Assembly: GCA_029219345.1 (NCBI GenBank)
Contig: JAQXTF010000044.1
Span: forward strand, 1 to 63,671
Direction: 5' to 3'
Origin: Eggerthellales bacterium
Lineage (GTDB): Bacteria > Actinomycetota > Coriobacteriia > Coriobacteriales > Eggerthellaceae
Length of the DNA: 63,671 bases
Both the position numbers and the translations under genes were made by a program. Below, in pieces: positions 53,648 through 62,800 of this stretch. Under the pieces are notes generated by a model. The model was given only the letters and a program-made list of their open reading frames with translations. It searched no databases and had not been told where the DNA came from. How positions within the stretch are numbered: the first letter of the stretch is position 1; every line of letters starts with the position of its first letter.

Positions 53648-53724
53648 ACGTTTTGATAACTTTTTGAGCACTTTTTGAGAGCTTCTTGATAGCAAAGCCG
53701 GCGTTTTTGATAACTTTTTGATAG
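53648..53724. repeat. Phased A-tract repeats between divergent genes
   Basis: On the minus strand an 11-base unit (N2 TCAAAAAGT with small changes) occurs four times in tandem and twice more after a short break. The A-tracts are spaced by one helix turn, as in intrinsically bent DNA. Confidence 0.65.
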
Positions 53725-53746
53725 ATGCCTTTGTCATGCTAAGCCC

Positions 53747-54757
53747 ATGAGCATCGTACTGAGTCACATATCCGCCGCCCTAATCTGGCTTTCCCCCGAA
53801 GCCAGCTTCTACACGCTTCGAAGAACAATAAGCACTCCCCCGCTGCTCTCGGAAAGGGACACCCCCTCCAACCTCACAAACAGCACCCACATTCTCATTC
53901 CCTCCAATGCGCGAATTCCTCGACAATTTGAAGGCGCGGTCATTCATTACCAACACCGCAAACTTCCTTCAGGCAGCATCGTGGAAAACAGTATTGACAG
54001 TACACGTTTTGCGGTATGCCCCGAACTAAGTTTTCTTCAAATTGCGGATTCCTGCGATTTTCTTACCACCGTGAGATACGGCAGCGAGCTTTGTTCCCAA
54101 TTCGTGCGAACTGGCTATTCCGAAGAACCCCTCGCTGAGCGAACCCCTCTTACCTCACCCAGCAAATTGAAACGCTATCTTGATGAAAGCAAAGGAGCCA
54201 ACGGCATCGATCAAGCACGGCGCGCACTCAAATACGTTGTGGCAGAAGCCCGTTCGCCTCGCGAAATTGAATTTGCACTCATGATGTTTCTGCACAGAAA
54301 AGATCAAGGATTTGGCATTCCGCAAGCTCCGCTTAACGAACGAATATATCTGGAAAAACGCTATGCCCACTTAGATCATCGCAAGTATTTCGAGTGCGAC
54401 TTCCTCTGGAGGGAAGCAAAACTTGTGGTGGAATATGATAGCGAATTCGCGCATAGCACTAGACAATCTCGCGAACGAGACGCCTCAAAAAGAAATGCCC
54501 TCTCAGTTCTCGGATATACCGTACTTACCGTTACAACTGGCCAACTTGAGACATTCCAGGGCACCATCACCTTGGCAAAAACCATCTCCAAGCATCTACA
54601 TATTCGATTTCGACCATTAACGCATCAGCAAGAACAAGCGAGCTACCGTCTTTGGTTACGCCTATTCTCAAATTCAGATCCGTCGTTTTGGCTTCCCCTA
54701 GGTGAAATCAGCAAAACTGCCAAAAAAAACCGAGTTGACCTGCGGAAATCCTTATAA
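53747..54757 (+). CDS. Uncharacterised protein with a PD-(D/E)XK/DUF559-like C-terminal half
   Basis: I do not recognise the N-terminal half. Residues about 215-290 have FECDFLWREAKLVVEYDSEFAH and then RNALSVLGYTVLTVTTGQL, resembling the Vsr/DUF559 fold with an acidic D...EYD core. It lacks a membrane segment. It is richer in AT and in codons such as AGA, ATA and CTT than its neighbours, which suggests transfer. It is divergent from the SpoU gene. The end overlaps a long inverted repeat (see 54712-54843). Confidence 0.5.
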   Translation: MSIVLSHISAALIWLSPEASFYTLRRTISTPPLLSERDTPSNLTNSTHILIPSNARIPRQFEGAVIHYQHRKLPSGSIVENSIDSTRFAVCPELSFLQIADSCDFLTTVRYGSELCSQFVRTGYSEEPLAERTPLTSPSKLKRYLDESKGANGIDQARRALKYVVAEARSPREIEFALMMFLHRKDQGFGIPQAPLNERIYLEKRYAHLDHRKYFECDFLWREAKLVVEYDSEFAHSTRQSRERDASKRNALSVLGYTVLTVTTGQLETFQGTITLAKTISKHLHIRFRPLTHQQEQASYRLWLRLFSNSDPSFWLPLGEISKTAKKNRVDLRKSL

Positions 54758-54843
54758 AAGTCCGAAGAAGCCACAAAAAAGCCGGGTTGTCCAGAAATAT
54801 TGGCGTTAAACGCAGGACAACTCGGCTTTTTTTGGCAGTTTTG
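54712..54843. terminator. Three-part inverted repeat and bidirectional terminator
   Basis: A 33-bp arm (54712-54744) pairs with 54811-54843 with two mismatches. A second arm (54775-54792) pairs with 54815-54832 and, with its A and T runs, forms a terminator hairpin. The first arm lies inside the last codons of the preceding gene. The two pairings exclude each other. Confidence 0.75.
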
Positions 54844-54853
54844 TAAGCGAAAG

Positions 54854-55738
54854 CTACTTATCAATCTCCTCGCGGGGGTCGTGAAGGTCGTTGGGAGGCA
54901 CCACAATTTTGTCCCAGCCCATTTCCTTCAGAGCCTGCAGGGTGCGCCAAGGAGGCGTGTTGTCCTCGAAGGGCGCGCAGTAGTTAAGCGCTTCCACCAG
55001 GGTGACGTTGTGCATCAGGTCGCCCATGGTATCCACGTCGGGCACAGCCGGCAGATACAGCGCGGGAAGGCCCTTCTCGCGGCACTTCTGGATGTAAGCC
55101 GGCAGCACGGTCAGGCCGCTTTGGCAGTAATACACCCCCGTGTGATCGAAGTCGGTCTCGCGGGTCCAGCCCACAATAGAAACGCCCATAGCCTGGTCAG
55201 GGGCCAAAACGATACCGCCGCCTTCCACGCCGTCCAAAGAGTGCAGCATTTCGAAGCCGTTCGTCACGTCCTTGGTATGCAAGGCGGGCATGTCGGCACC
55301 CATGGAAAGAATGCAATCGGCTCCGCGATCCCACACCTGTTGGAAGGAATGGTTGTAATGCTCATCGAAGTTGGCGCCCTTGTCGCAAATGAACACCATG
55401 GGCCGAGGCCACTGGCCAGCGTCGTAGAACAGCTTCTCCATGCGCGCCACGTTTTCCTCGGGCGCCACGGAAATCACCAGCTCATAGGTGTCGCGCACAA
55501 TCTCATCCTCGGGAATACCATCGGCGCGCAAAGCCATTACCTCCGCTTCGCTTTCCTGCTCCAGCTTGGTCATGGCGGTCATACAAATTTCCACCACGTC
55601 AAAAAGCATGCAGTGGTACAGGGCCGAGGCCACCTCGGGCTGGAAGATGCCGTCCTTCAGCACCGTCAGGCGGGTTTTGACTTTGCCCACCTCGGGCAGC
55701 TTGCTGAACAGCAGCAGGGTATTTTTGCGTTCTCTCAT
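54854..55738 (-). CDS. DUF2064-family protein (TIGR04282-like), glycosyltransferase-like fold
   Basis: The 294-residue protein starts MRERKNTLLLFSKLPEVGKVKTRL, the family opening with a nucleotide-sugar-transferase-like loop. Further motifs are SMGADMPAL and GGGIVLAPDQAMGVSIVGWTR. Function is unknown; it may act in nucleotide-sugar or cofactor metabolism. ATG 55738 has AAGGAG 6 bases before, and a terminator hairpin lies 16 bases upstream of the start. Confidence 0.8.
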   Translation of the reverse strand: MRERKNTLLLFSKLPEVGKVKTRLTVLKDGIFQPEVASALYHCMLFDVVEICMTAMTKLEQESEAEVMALRADGIPEDEIVRDTYELVISVAPEENVARMEKLFYDAGQWPRPMVFICDKGANFDEHYNHSFQQVWDRGADCILSMGADMPALHTKDVTNGFEMLHSLDGVEGGGIVLAPDQAMGVSIVGWTRETDFDHTGVYYCQSGLTVLPAYIQKCREKGLPALYLPAVPDVDTMGDLMHNVTLVEALNYCAPFEDNTPPWRTLQALKEMGWDKIVVPPNDLHDPREEIDK

Positions 55739-55753
55739 GGGGCGCTCCTTCAT

Positions 55754-55788
55754 AAAAAAGTTCCAGCTGGCATTGTACCAGCTGGAAC
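55754..55788 (-). terminator. Terminator/attenuator between htpG and the DUF2064 gene
   Basis: On the minus strand GTTCCAGCTGG and CCAGCTGGAAC pair perfectly and are followed by six T residues. The T run ends just before the ribosome binding site of the next gene. Confidence 0.85.
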
Positions 55789-55825
55789 CGAACAATCACC
55801 TTGCCAATCGCAGACGGCACGCTGC

Positions 55826-57736
55826 TTATACCATCAGGGAAACAACGGCCTTGGCAAACTCAAAGGGATCTTCCACCGACAGGCCTTCAATAAGAAGGGA
55901 CTGCTCGTACAGCAAGCCGGCGTACAGGGAAACCTTGTCGGTCTGGCCCAAATCCTGAGCATCCTTCAGGACCTCAAACACCGGATGCTTGGGGTTGATC
56001 TCCAGAATGCGAGCACTCTTGATGCCCTCATAGCCCTCAGCGGCGGAAAGCACGCGCTCCATGCCCAGAGACACGCCACCGGTGGTGGTCAGGCAAGCGG
56101 GCTCGTCTACCAAGCGGGTGGAAACAACAACCTTCTCAACCTTGCCTTCAAGAGCCTTCTGCATGGTGGAGAACAGATCGGCATTGTCCTGCTCAACAGC
56201 CTGAGCATCTGCCTTCTCGTCCTCGGAGCCCAAGTTCAGATCCTCGGTAGCAACATTCTTCATGGGCTTCTCATCGTAAGCACCCATAAGCTGCAGGCAG
56301 AACTCATCAATGGGGTCGTTGCACAGCAGCACGTCGTAGCCCTTGTCCAAAACGGCCTTCACGATGGGGCTCTTGCCCAAGCGCTCCTTGGTCTCGCCCA
56401 CGCCAAAGTGGTACAGGATGCTGTCCTGGCCCTCCAGCATGTCTTCCACGTACTCGCGCAGCGTTACCATCTTGTTCATCTTGGCGGAATAAAACAGCAG
56501 CAAATCGGCCAGCACATCGGCCTTTTCACCGCGGCTTGCATAGATGCCGTACTTCAGGCTGCGGCCGAAATTCTCAAAGAATGCCTCGTAAGCCTCGCGA
56601 TCGTCCTCGCGCATGGAGTCCAGCTCAGACTTGATCTTCTTCTCCACCTTGCGGGCAATAGCGCGCAGCTGGCTGTTCTGCTGCAGGGTCTCGCGAGAGA
56701 TATTCAGGGTCAAATCCTGGCTGTCGACAATGCCGCGCACAAAGTTGAAGTAATCAGGCACCAGATCTTCGCACTTCTCCATAATCAGAACGTTGGAGCT
56801 GTACAGGGCCAGGCCCTTCTGGTACTCGCGGCTGTACATATCGTAGGGAGCGCGACTAGGGATGAACAGCAGCGCATCGTAATTCAAAGCGCCTTCGGCG
56901 TGGAAACTCACGGTGCGGGCGGGATTCTCATAGTCATGGAAATCAGACTTGTAGAACTCGTTGTACTCTTCGGCGGTCACATCAGACTTCTTGCGCTTCC
57001 AAATGGGCACCATGGAATTGATGGTCTCAATGCCCTTGTAGGTTTCCCACTCGGTCTTTGCGTCTTCAGGGGCGCCAACCGGCTTGGGCTTGGGGCGCTG
57101 CTTGGTAACCAGCATGCGAATGGGGTAGCGCACATAGTTGCTGTAATGGGTGATCAGGTACGTCAAACCCTCTTCAGTAAGGAACTGGTCGTAATCTTCC
57201 TCCAGGGAACCTTCCTTGATGCTCAGGATAACGTCGGTGCCGTGGGTTTCGCGCTCAGCAGGCTCAATGGTGTAGCCCTCAACGCCATCGCTTTCCCAGG
57301 CGTATGCCTCATCGCTGCCAAAGGCGCGGGAAACTACGCGCACATGATCGGCCACCATAAAGGAAGAGTAGAAACCAACGCCAAACTGGCCGATGATATC
57401 CACGTCGCCGCCCTGCTGCTCAGCGTTTTCGGTCTTGAAGTTCTGGCTGTCAGAATGAGCGATGGTTCCCAGATTCTTGTCCAGCTCGTCCTTGGTCATG
57501 CCAATGCCGTCGTCGGAAACGATGATGGTGCGGGCGCCCTTGTCGAAATTCACGCGAATGCACAGGTCGTCCTTGTCCACCGCGGCCGACTTATCGGTGA
57601 GGCTCTTAAAATACAGCTTGTCCACTGCGTCAGAAGCGTTGGAAATGAGCTCGCGCAGGAAGATCTCCTTGTTGGTGTAAATAGAGTTGATCATCAGATC
57701 AAGCAGCTTTTTACTTTCAGTTTTGAACTTTCTCAT
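55826..57736 (-). CDS. htpG: Heat-shock chaperone HtpG (Hsp90)
   Basis: The 636-residue protein is a full Hsp90 dimer subunit. GHKL motifs LRELISNASDAVDKL, VSDDGIGMTKDEL and IGQFGVGFYSSFM are present. Middle and C-terminal domains follow. AAGGA precedes ATG 57736. A strong promoter (57815-57842) and a CIRCE-like site (57783-57809) lie upstream. Confidence 0.97.
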   Translation of the reverse strand: MRKFKTESKKLLDLMINSIYTNKEIFLRELISNASDAVDKLYFKSLTDKSAAVDKDDLCIRVNFDKGARTIIVSDDGIGMTKDELDKNLGTIAHSDSQNFKTENAEQQGGDVDIIGQFGVGFYSSFMVADHVRVVSRAFGSDEAYAWESDGVEGYTIEPAERETHGTDVILSIKEGSLEEDYDQFLTEEGLTYLITHYSNYVRYPIRMLVTKQRPKPKPVGAPEDAKTEWETYKGIETINSMVPIWKRKKSDVTAEEYNEFYKSDFHDYENPARTVSFHAEGALNYDALLFIPSRAPYDMYSREYQKGLALYSSNVLIMEKCEDLVPDYFNFVRGIVDSQDLTLNISRETLQQNSQLRAIARKVEKKIKSELDSMREDDREAYEAFFENFGRSLKYGIYASRGEKADVLADLLLFYSAKMNKMVTLREYVEDMLEGQDSILYHFGVGETKERLGKSPIVKAVLDKGYDVLLCNDPIDEFCLQLMGAYDEKPMKNVATEDLNLGSEDEKADAQAVEQDNADLFSTMQKALEGKVEKVVVSTRLVDEPACLTTTGGVSLGMERVLSAAEGYEGIKSARILEINPKHPVFEVLKDAQDLGQTDKVSLYAGLLYEQSLLIEGLSVEDPFEFAKAVVSLMV

Positions 57737-57769
57737 AGGTCCTTCTTTCTTGTTTGCAACATACGTTGC

Positions 57770-57809
57770 CTTGAGTACCGCTTTAGCAGTCTCAAGTATC
57801 GAGTGCCAA
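57770..57809. promoter_or_regulatory. CIRCE-like and HAIR-like operators upstream of htpG
   Basis: TTAGCAGTC-N9-GAGTGCCAA (57783-57809) matches CIRCE at 16 of 18 positions. CTTGAGT (57770-57776) and CTCAAG (57791-57796) resemble HspR half-sites but with double spacing. Both overlap the expected transcription start near 57808. Confidence 0.65.
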
Positions 57810-57814
57810 AAACG

Positions 57815-57842
57815 ATTTTACTTGCACCCCCCACGATGTCAA
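57815..57842 (-). promoter_or_regulatory. Promoter of htpG
   Basis: On the minus strand TTGACA and TAAAAT are 16 bases apart. The start is about 7 bases further on, at the CIRCE-like site. Confidence 0.82.
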
Positions 57843-57858
57843 GCTGCAACAGAAAGCG

Positions 57859-57887
57859 TCAACAGTCCGTAATATTTGCTATATAAT
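57859..57887 (+). promoter_or_regulatory. Promoter of mscL
   Basis: TCAACA and TATAAT are 17 bases apart. It lies back-to-back with the htpG promoter. Confidence 0.65.
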
Positions 57888-57934
57888 GCAGCAGAATTGA
57901 TTCGGGTAAACCCCAAGAGGAAAGGAGCATCATC

Positions 57935-58387
57935 ATGAAGATGATGGATGAATTCAAGGAATTCATCAATCGCGGCAACGTGATGGATATGGCTGTTGGC
58001 GTTATTGTTGGCGGCGCTTTCACCGCAATTGTCACCGCACTGACCACCAATATCATCAACCCCCTAATCAAGGCCATCGCCGGCGGCGATCCCGGCCAGA
58101 TTGGCGGCCTAGTCATCCCCGGCACCGAAATTGACTTTGGCGCACTGCTGGGCGCAATTGTCAACTTCCTGATTGTGGCTTGGATTGTGTTCTGCCTGGT
58201 CAAGGCCGTAAACAAGCTGAAGGACGCCACCAAGAAGAAGGAAGAACCCGTGGAGGAAGACGAGATGGAGCCCCCTACTTGCCCCTTCTGCCTGGAAGAG
58301 GTCAAGGAAGGCGCCACCCGCTGCCCCCATTGCGCTGGTGCTTTTGACGCCCCCGCTGCCCCCAAGAAGAAGGAAGCCGCTGAATAA
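57935..58387 (+). CDS. mscL: Large-conductance mechanosensitive channel MscL with C-terminal zinc ribbon
   Basis: MscL opens under osmotic downshock. The first 105 residues are a standard channel: FKEFINRGNVMDMAVGVIVGGAF, TM1, a periplasmic loop, and TM2 (AIVNFLIVAWIVFCLVKAV). After the helix bundle a zinc-ribbon-like module (CPFC and CPHC, residues 121-138) and a short Ala-Lys tail follow, which most MscL proteins lack. AAAGGAG precedes ATG 57935. A terminator follows at 58409. Confidence 0.93.
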   Translation: MKMMDEFKEFINRGNVMDMAVGVIVGGAFTAIVTALTTNIINPLIKAIAGGDPGQIGGLVIPGTEIDFGALLGAIVNFLIVAWIVFCLVKAVNKLKDATKKKEEPVEEDEMEPPTCPFCLEEVKEGATRCPHCAGAFDAPAAPKKKEAAE

Positions 58388-58408
58388 GCGCACCTGCTCT
58401 GGAAATGG

Positions 58409-58437
58409 AAAAGCCGCTCTTCGGAGCGGCTTTTTTG
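58409..58437 (+). terminator. Terminator of mscL
   Basis: AAGCCGCTC and GAGCGGCTT pair around TTCG, followed by TTTTTG. Confidence 0.9.
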
Positions 58438-58542
58438 TTATGCTCTTAGGACATGAAAAGCCCTAGATGCCAGGAGGGCGTAACGAATTGGCCTTGGCGC
58501 CATGAGCGAAGCTCGCAGTGAGCAGATGAGGCTTTTCAAACC

Positions 58543-59049
58543 CTAGGCCAGGCGGGAGGAACGAACCACCACCAAATGCCCATCGGCGTCTTCGAAAAGG
58601 CACAGCTTTCCATCGCGACCGTCGCACACATGCTTGAAGGTGGCAACATCGGTGGCCATGGGGCGCAAGGGCGGATCGATCATCTCCGGCATCACATGGG
58701 TATCCAAGGGCTGCGCCTCGGGCATCGAAGGCACGGTAGCCTCTTCGAGATCGTCCAAAGAGAACGTATCGGTTTCCATAACCATGCCCGAAGAAACCGC
58801 CGTAAGGCCCGCTCCTTCCGAATCAAAACCTAATTCGCCGGAAATGGAGGTGTGCGCGTAGGCCAGCTGCTGCAGCTCTTTGCCCAGGCTGCGCGCTTGC
58901 CCGTTCTTGTTTTCCATCAGGCTGGAGGCAATCTCCGCAACACGCTGCCATGCAAGAAGATTCGCCTCTTCTTCCCTGTTGCGCAGCGCATCGAAGGCAT
59001 GCTCCTGCCTCATCTGGGCAGCGTCACGGAAAACATCTGACAGTCCCAT
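58543..59049 (-). CDS. Hypothetical protein downstream of truA
   Basis: I do not recognise this 168-residue protein. It has no signal peptide or membrane segment. The first 65 residues look like charged helix (MRQEHAFDALRNREEEANLLAWQ in part), then a low-complexity acidic stretch (DDLEEATVPSMPEAQP), and a short C-terminal fold ending CLFEDADGHLVVVRSS. It starts 10 bases after truA and is on the same strand, so it may be cotranscribed. Confidence 0.65.
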   Translation of the reverse strand: MGLSDVFRDAAQMRQEHAFDALRNREEEANLLAWQRVAEIASSLMENKNGQARSLGKELQQLAYAHTSISGELGFDSEGAGLTAVSSGMVMETDTFSLDDLEEATVPSMPEAQPLDTHVMPEMIDPPLRPMATDVATFKHVCDGRDGKLCLFEDADGHLVVVRSSRLA

Positions 59050-59059
59050 AGCGAGCCCC

Positions 59060-59890
59060 TTACTCTACCGGCGGCGCATAGGGGCAGCGCTCGCCCTCGT
59101 AGTCAACATTCCAAAACACCAAGCCGCAGGCGGGAGCGGTCTCCCCCGCAGCGCTGCGATCGCAAGCCTCCAACACACGACTCACCCATTCAGGCTCACG
59201 ATGCCCGGCGCCCACCTTCACCAGCGTGCCCACCATAGTGCGCACCATGGAATGCAGGAAAGCGTTGCCCTTCACCGTGATGAGCAGAATGCTCTCGCCC
59301 ATGATTTCGATGGGCTCCACCGTCACCCGCTCCACAAAGCGATGGGTAGGCTTGTCTTTGGCCGAAGCCGCCAAGCAAAAGCTCTTGAAATCGTGCTCGC
59401 CTTCCATCAGCGCCGCAGCCTGCTGCATTGCGGCCACGTTCAGGGGCTGGGGAATATGCCAGCTGTACTCGCGCATGAACAGCGGAGGCACGGGGTCGGT
59501 GCAAATATGGTAGTGATACTCGCGGGACACGGCATCGAAGCGCGCAGAAAAGCCCTGGGGGCGTTCCTGCAAGGACTTGGCCGTGATAGCCTCGTGGGTC
59601 AGGGCGTTCAGAGAGCGCAGCAAGCTGCGTTCACCGCGGCCTCGCAGCGCGCTTTCAGGCACACTGAAGGAGACCACCTGGCAGCGCGCATGCACGCCCG
59701 CATCGGTGCGGCCGGCGCACACGGTGAGCACCTCTTGCCTGAACAGCAGGCTCAAGGCTTCTTCCACGTTGCCCTGCACCGTCAGCTGGCCCGGCTGGCG
59801 CGCGAAACCCGCAAAGGGCGCACCATTGTATCCTATGGTCAGGGCAAAGGTGCGCGAAGGCTCGGTTGTCTCAAGAACCAGGTTATCCAT
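59060..59890 (-). CDS. truA: tRNA pseudouridine(38-40) synthase TruA
   Basis: TruA makes pseudouridine in the tRNA anticodon arm. The 276-residue protein has the catalytic Asp in VCAGRTDAGVHA near residue 63, and FLHSMVRTMVGTL and the RFDAVSREYHY motif. ATG 59890 overlaps the dnaE stop by eight bases, so the long upstream frame is rejected. It is coupled to dnaE. Confidence 0.95.
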   Translation of the reverse strand: MDNLVLETTEPSRTFALTIGYNGAPFAGFARQPGQLTVQGNVEEALSLLFRQEVLTVCAGRTDAGVHARCQVVSFSVPESALRGRGERSLLRSLNALTHEAITAKSLQERPQGFSARFDAVSREYHYHICTDPVPPLFMREYSWHIPQPLNVAAMQQAAALMEGEHDFKSFCLAASAKDKPTHRFVERVTVEPIEIMGESILLITVKGNAFLHSMVRTMVGTLVKVGAGHREPEWVSRVLEACDRSAAGETAPACGLVFWNVDYEGERCPYAPPVE

Positions 59891-62800
59891 GCAAAACGTC
59901 CCTGCCAAACAGACGAGACAGCTCCAAAGCAAGCACGTTGGAGCGGGCGTCAATGCGAATGGGCAGTTCAGCGCGGAATTTGCGACCGTCGCCCTGGGTG
60001 TACAGCAAGGACACGCCGTCATTGCCCGGAAAACGCTTCAGCAGCGCCGTGAGCTTCATGGACACATCCAGGTTGTACTCGTTGGAGTACACGCTGATTT
60101 GCGCATGGATGGGCTTGCCCTGAACCTCATCAAGCTCAATGGCTTGCACTTCATAGGCAATGATCTGGTTGCCACGGTCGCCGCTTTCGAACTTGCCCTT
60201 GATCTTCACCACCGCGTCTTCCACGATGGCGTCGGCAAAGTCGCTGTACTTGAAGCAGATGCATTCCATGGAGCCGGTGGTGTCTTCCAGGGTGAAGGTG
60301 GCCATGCGGTTGCCCGTCTTGGTCAGCTTGGTTACCACGCTACTCACCATGCCCACGAAATCGGCATTGCGAATTTCTTTGGTGCGTTCAGACAGCTCGC
60401 CCATGTTGTACTTGGTCATCTTGGCCAGCATGCGCTCATAAGGCGCCAAAGGATGCTCCGAGACGTAAATCTTCATGATTTCCTTCTCGAAGGCAAGCTT
60501 GGTGCGCTTATCCCATTCCACGCCATCAGGCGCGGGAATATCCTCGGTGAAGCCGGAATCCTCATCATCGCCGAACAGGTCGAACATAGAAACCTGGCCC
60601 GAATCGCGGTCGCGCTGACGCTTTGCCGCGCCTTCCAGCAGGGGCGTTTCGTCCACAAAGTACATCAGCTGCTTGCGAGTGTAACCCGTGGAGTCGAAGG
60701 CACCGCCCTTGATCAGGGCTTCCAGCGTTTTGCGGTTGTAGCACTTGGAATCCAGACGATTCACAAAATCGTGCAACGACGTATAGGGGCCGTTGGCCTT
60801 GCGCTCAGCAACGATTGCCTCGGCCACATTGCGGCCCACACCACGAACGCCCACCAAGCCAAAGCGAATGCCCTCATCAACAGGGGTGAATTCCTCATTG
60901 GACTGGTTCACGTCAGGCGGCAGTACCGGGGTGCCGTTGTGGTTGCAGCTAGCAATATAGCGAATCAGGCGGTCGGTGTTGCCCATGTAGCTGGAAAGCA
61001 CAGCGGCCATGTACTCATTGGGATAATGAGCTTTCAGGTAAGCCGTGCGCATAACCAAGATGGAATATGCGGCCGAGTGGGACTTGTTGAAGGCGTACTT
61101 TGCGAACTTTTCTGCGTCAGCCCAAATCTGCTCGGCAATCTCCAGCTTGTAGCCGTTGGCCACAGCACCCGCGTTCCACTCTTCCTTCAGTTGGCGCATA
61201 ACGTCCAGCTTCTTCTTGCCCATTGCCTTACGCAAAACGTCGGAACGACCAGCGGAGAAACCAGACATGACCATAGAGACCTGCATGATCTGTTCCTGAT
61301 AGACCATGGTGCCATAGGTTTCTTCCAGAATGGGCCTCAGACGCTCATCGTAGTAATGAACAGGGGTTTTGCCACTTGCAGCTTTTACGTAGTCTTCAAC
61401 CATACCAGACTCCAGAGGGCCCGGACGGTTCAGAGCAATAGATGCAACAATGTCAGAGAAACGGGTAGGTGGCAGGCGGGAGAACAGACTCACGTACAGC
61501 GCGCCTTCCACCTGGAAGAGGCCGTCCATGTTACCGCTCTGCATCAGCTGGAAAGAGGCTTCATCGCCTTCGGCGGGAATATCTTCAGGTACCAGGTTCA
61601 TGCCATAGCGCTCATTGATATTGCGGCAGGCGCGAGAAAGAACGCCCAACGTGCGCAGACCTAGGAAGTCCATCTTCAAAAGGCCCAGGTCAGGCGTGTA
61701 GTGGCCGTCATACTGCGTAATGATGCCGCCGCCCTTGGTGTCGCGTTTCACAGGCACGTGATCGGTCATGGGGTCGCGGCAGATGATGGTGGCGCAGGCG
61801 TGAACGCCTTCGCCACGCACATGGCCCTCAATGGAGCGGGCGTCATCAACAACGGCCTTGACCTCGGGGTCGTTCTCATAGGCGGTCTTGAAATCAGGGT
61901 TGCTTTCCAGGGCCTTGTCGATGGTAATGCCCAGCTCATCGCCAATAAGTTTTGCCACTTTATCGCCCACGGAATAGGGGTAACCCAAAACGCGCGCAGC
62001 ATCGCGCACGGCATTTTTCGCCTGCAGCTTACCAAAGGTGATAACACCGGCCACATGGTCTTCTCCATACACCTCTTTGATGTGGTCGATGACTTCCTGG
62101 CGACGTTCATCTTCGAAGTCAACGTCAATATCAGGCATTTCCACGCGTTCCGGCGAAAGGAAGCGTTCGAACATAAGGCCGTTGGGAATGGGATCCAGGT
62201 CGGTGATACCCATGGCATACGCAACAACAGCACCAGCAGCAGAACCACGGCCGGGGCCTACGCCAATGCCCTGGCTACGAGCCCAAGCAATGTATTCCTG
62301 TACAATGAGGAAGTATGCCGGGAAGCCCTGCTGAATAATGATGCCTGCTTCATATTCGTATTGGTCCCAGATTTCCTGAGGAACAGGATCGCCGTAGCGC
62401 TCCTTAAGGCCCTTCTCAATTTGCTTTCGGAAGTAGCTCACTTCCGTTTCGCCCTCAGGCAAGGGGAACTTAGGCAGAATCTGGGTGCGATCAAGCACCA
62501 CGTCAACCTTATTAGCCACCTCAACCGTGTTGTCGCAAGCCTCTTGGAAGTCCTTCATGGCCTCGCGCATCTCTTCCTCGGTCTTCATGTAGAACTGATC
62601 GTTGGAAAAGCGCATGCGCTTGGGGTCATCAAAGGTAGAGCCCGTACCAATGCACAGCATAATGTCCTGAGCACGAGCATCTTCCCTAGTCAGGTAATGG
62701 AAGTCGTTAGTTGCAATGGTTTTCAAACCGCATAGCTTTGCCACTTCAGCAAGCTGAACGTTCAGGTCGTGCTGGGTAATGCCGCCATCGGTCATAATGC

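Noticed and set aside
54800-57886. Open frame of 1028 codons on the plus strand
   Set aside because: It is antisense to htpG and the DUF2064 gene and has no ribosome binding site or domain.
59577-61664. Open frame of 695 codons on the plus strand
   Set aside because: It is antisense to truA and dnaE and has no credible start signal.
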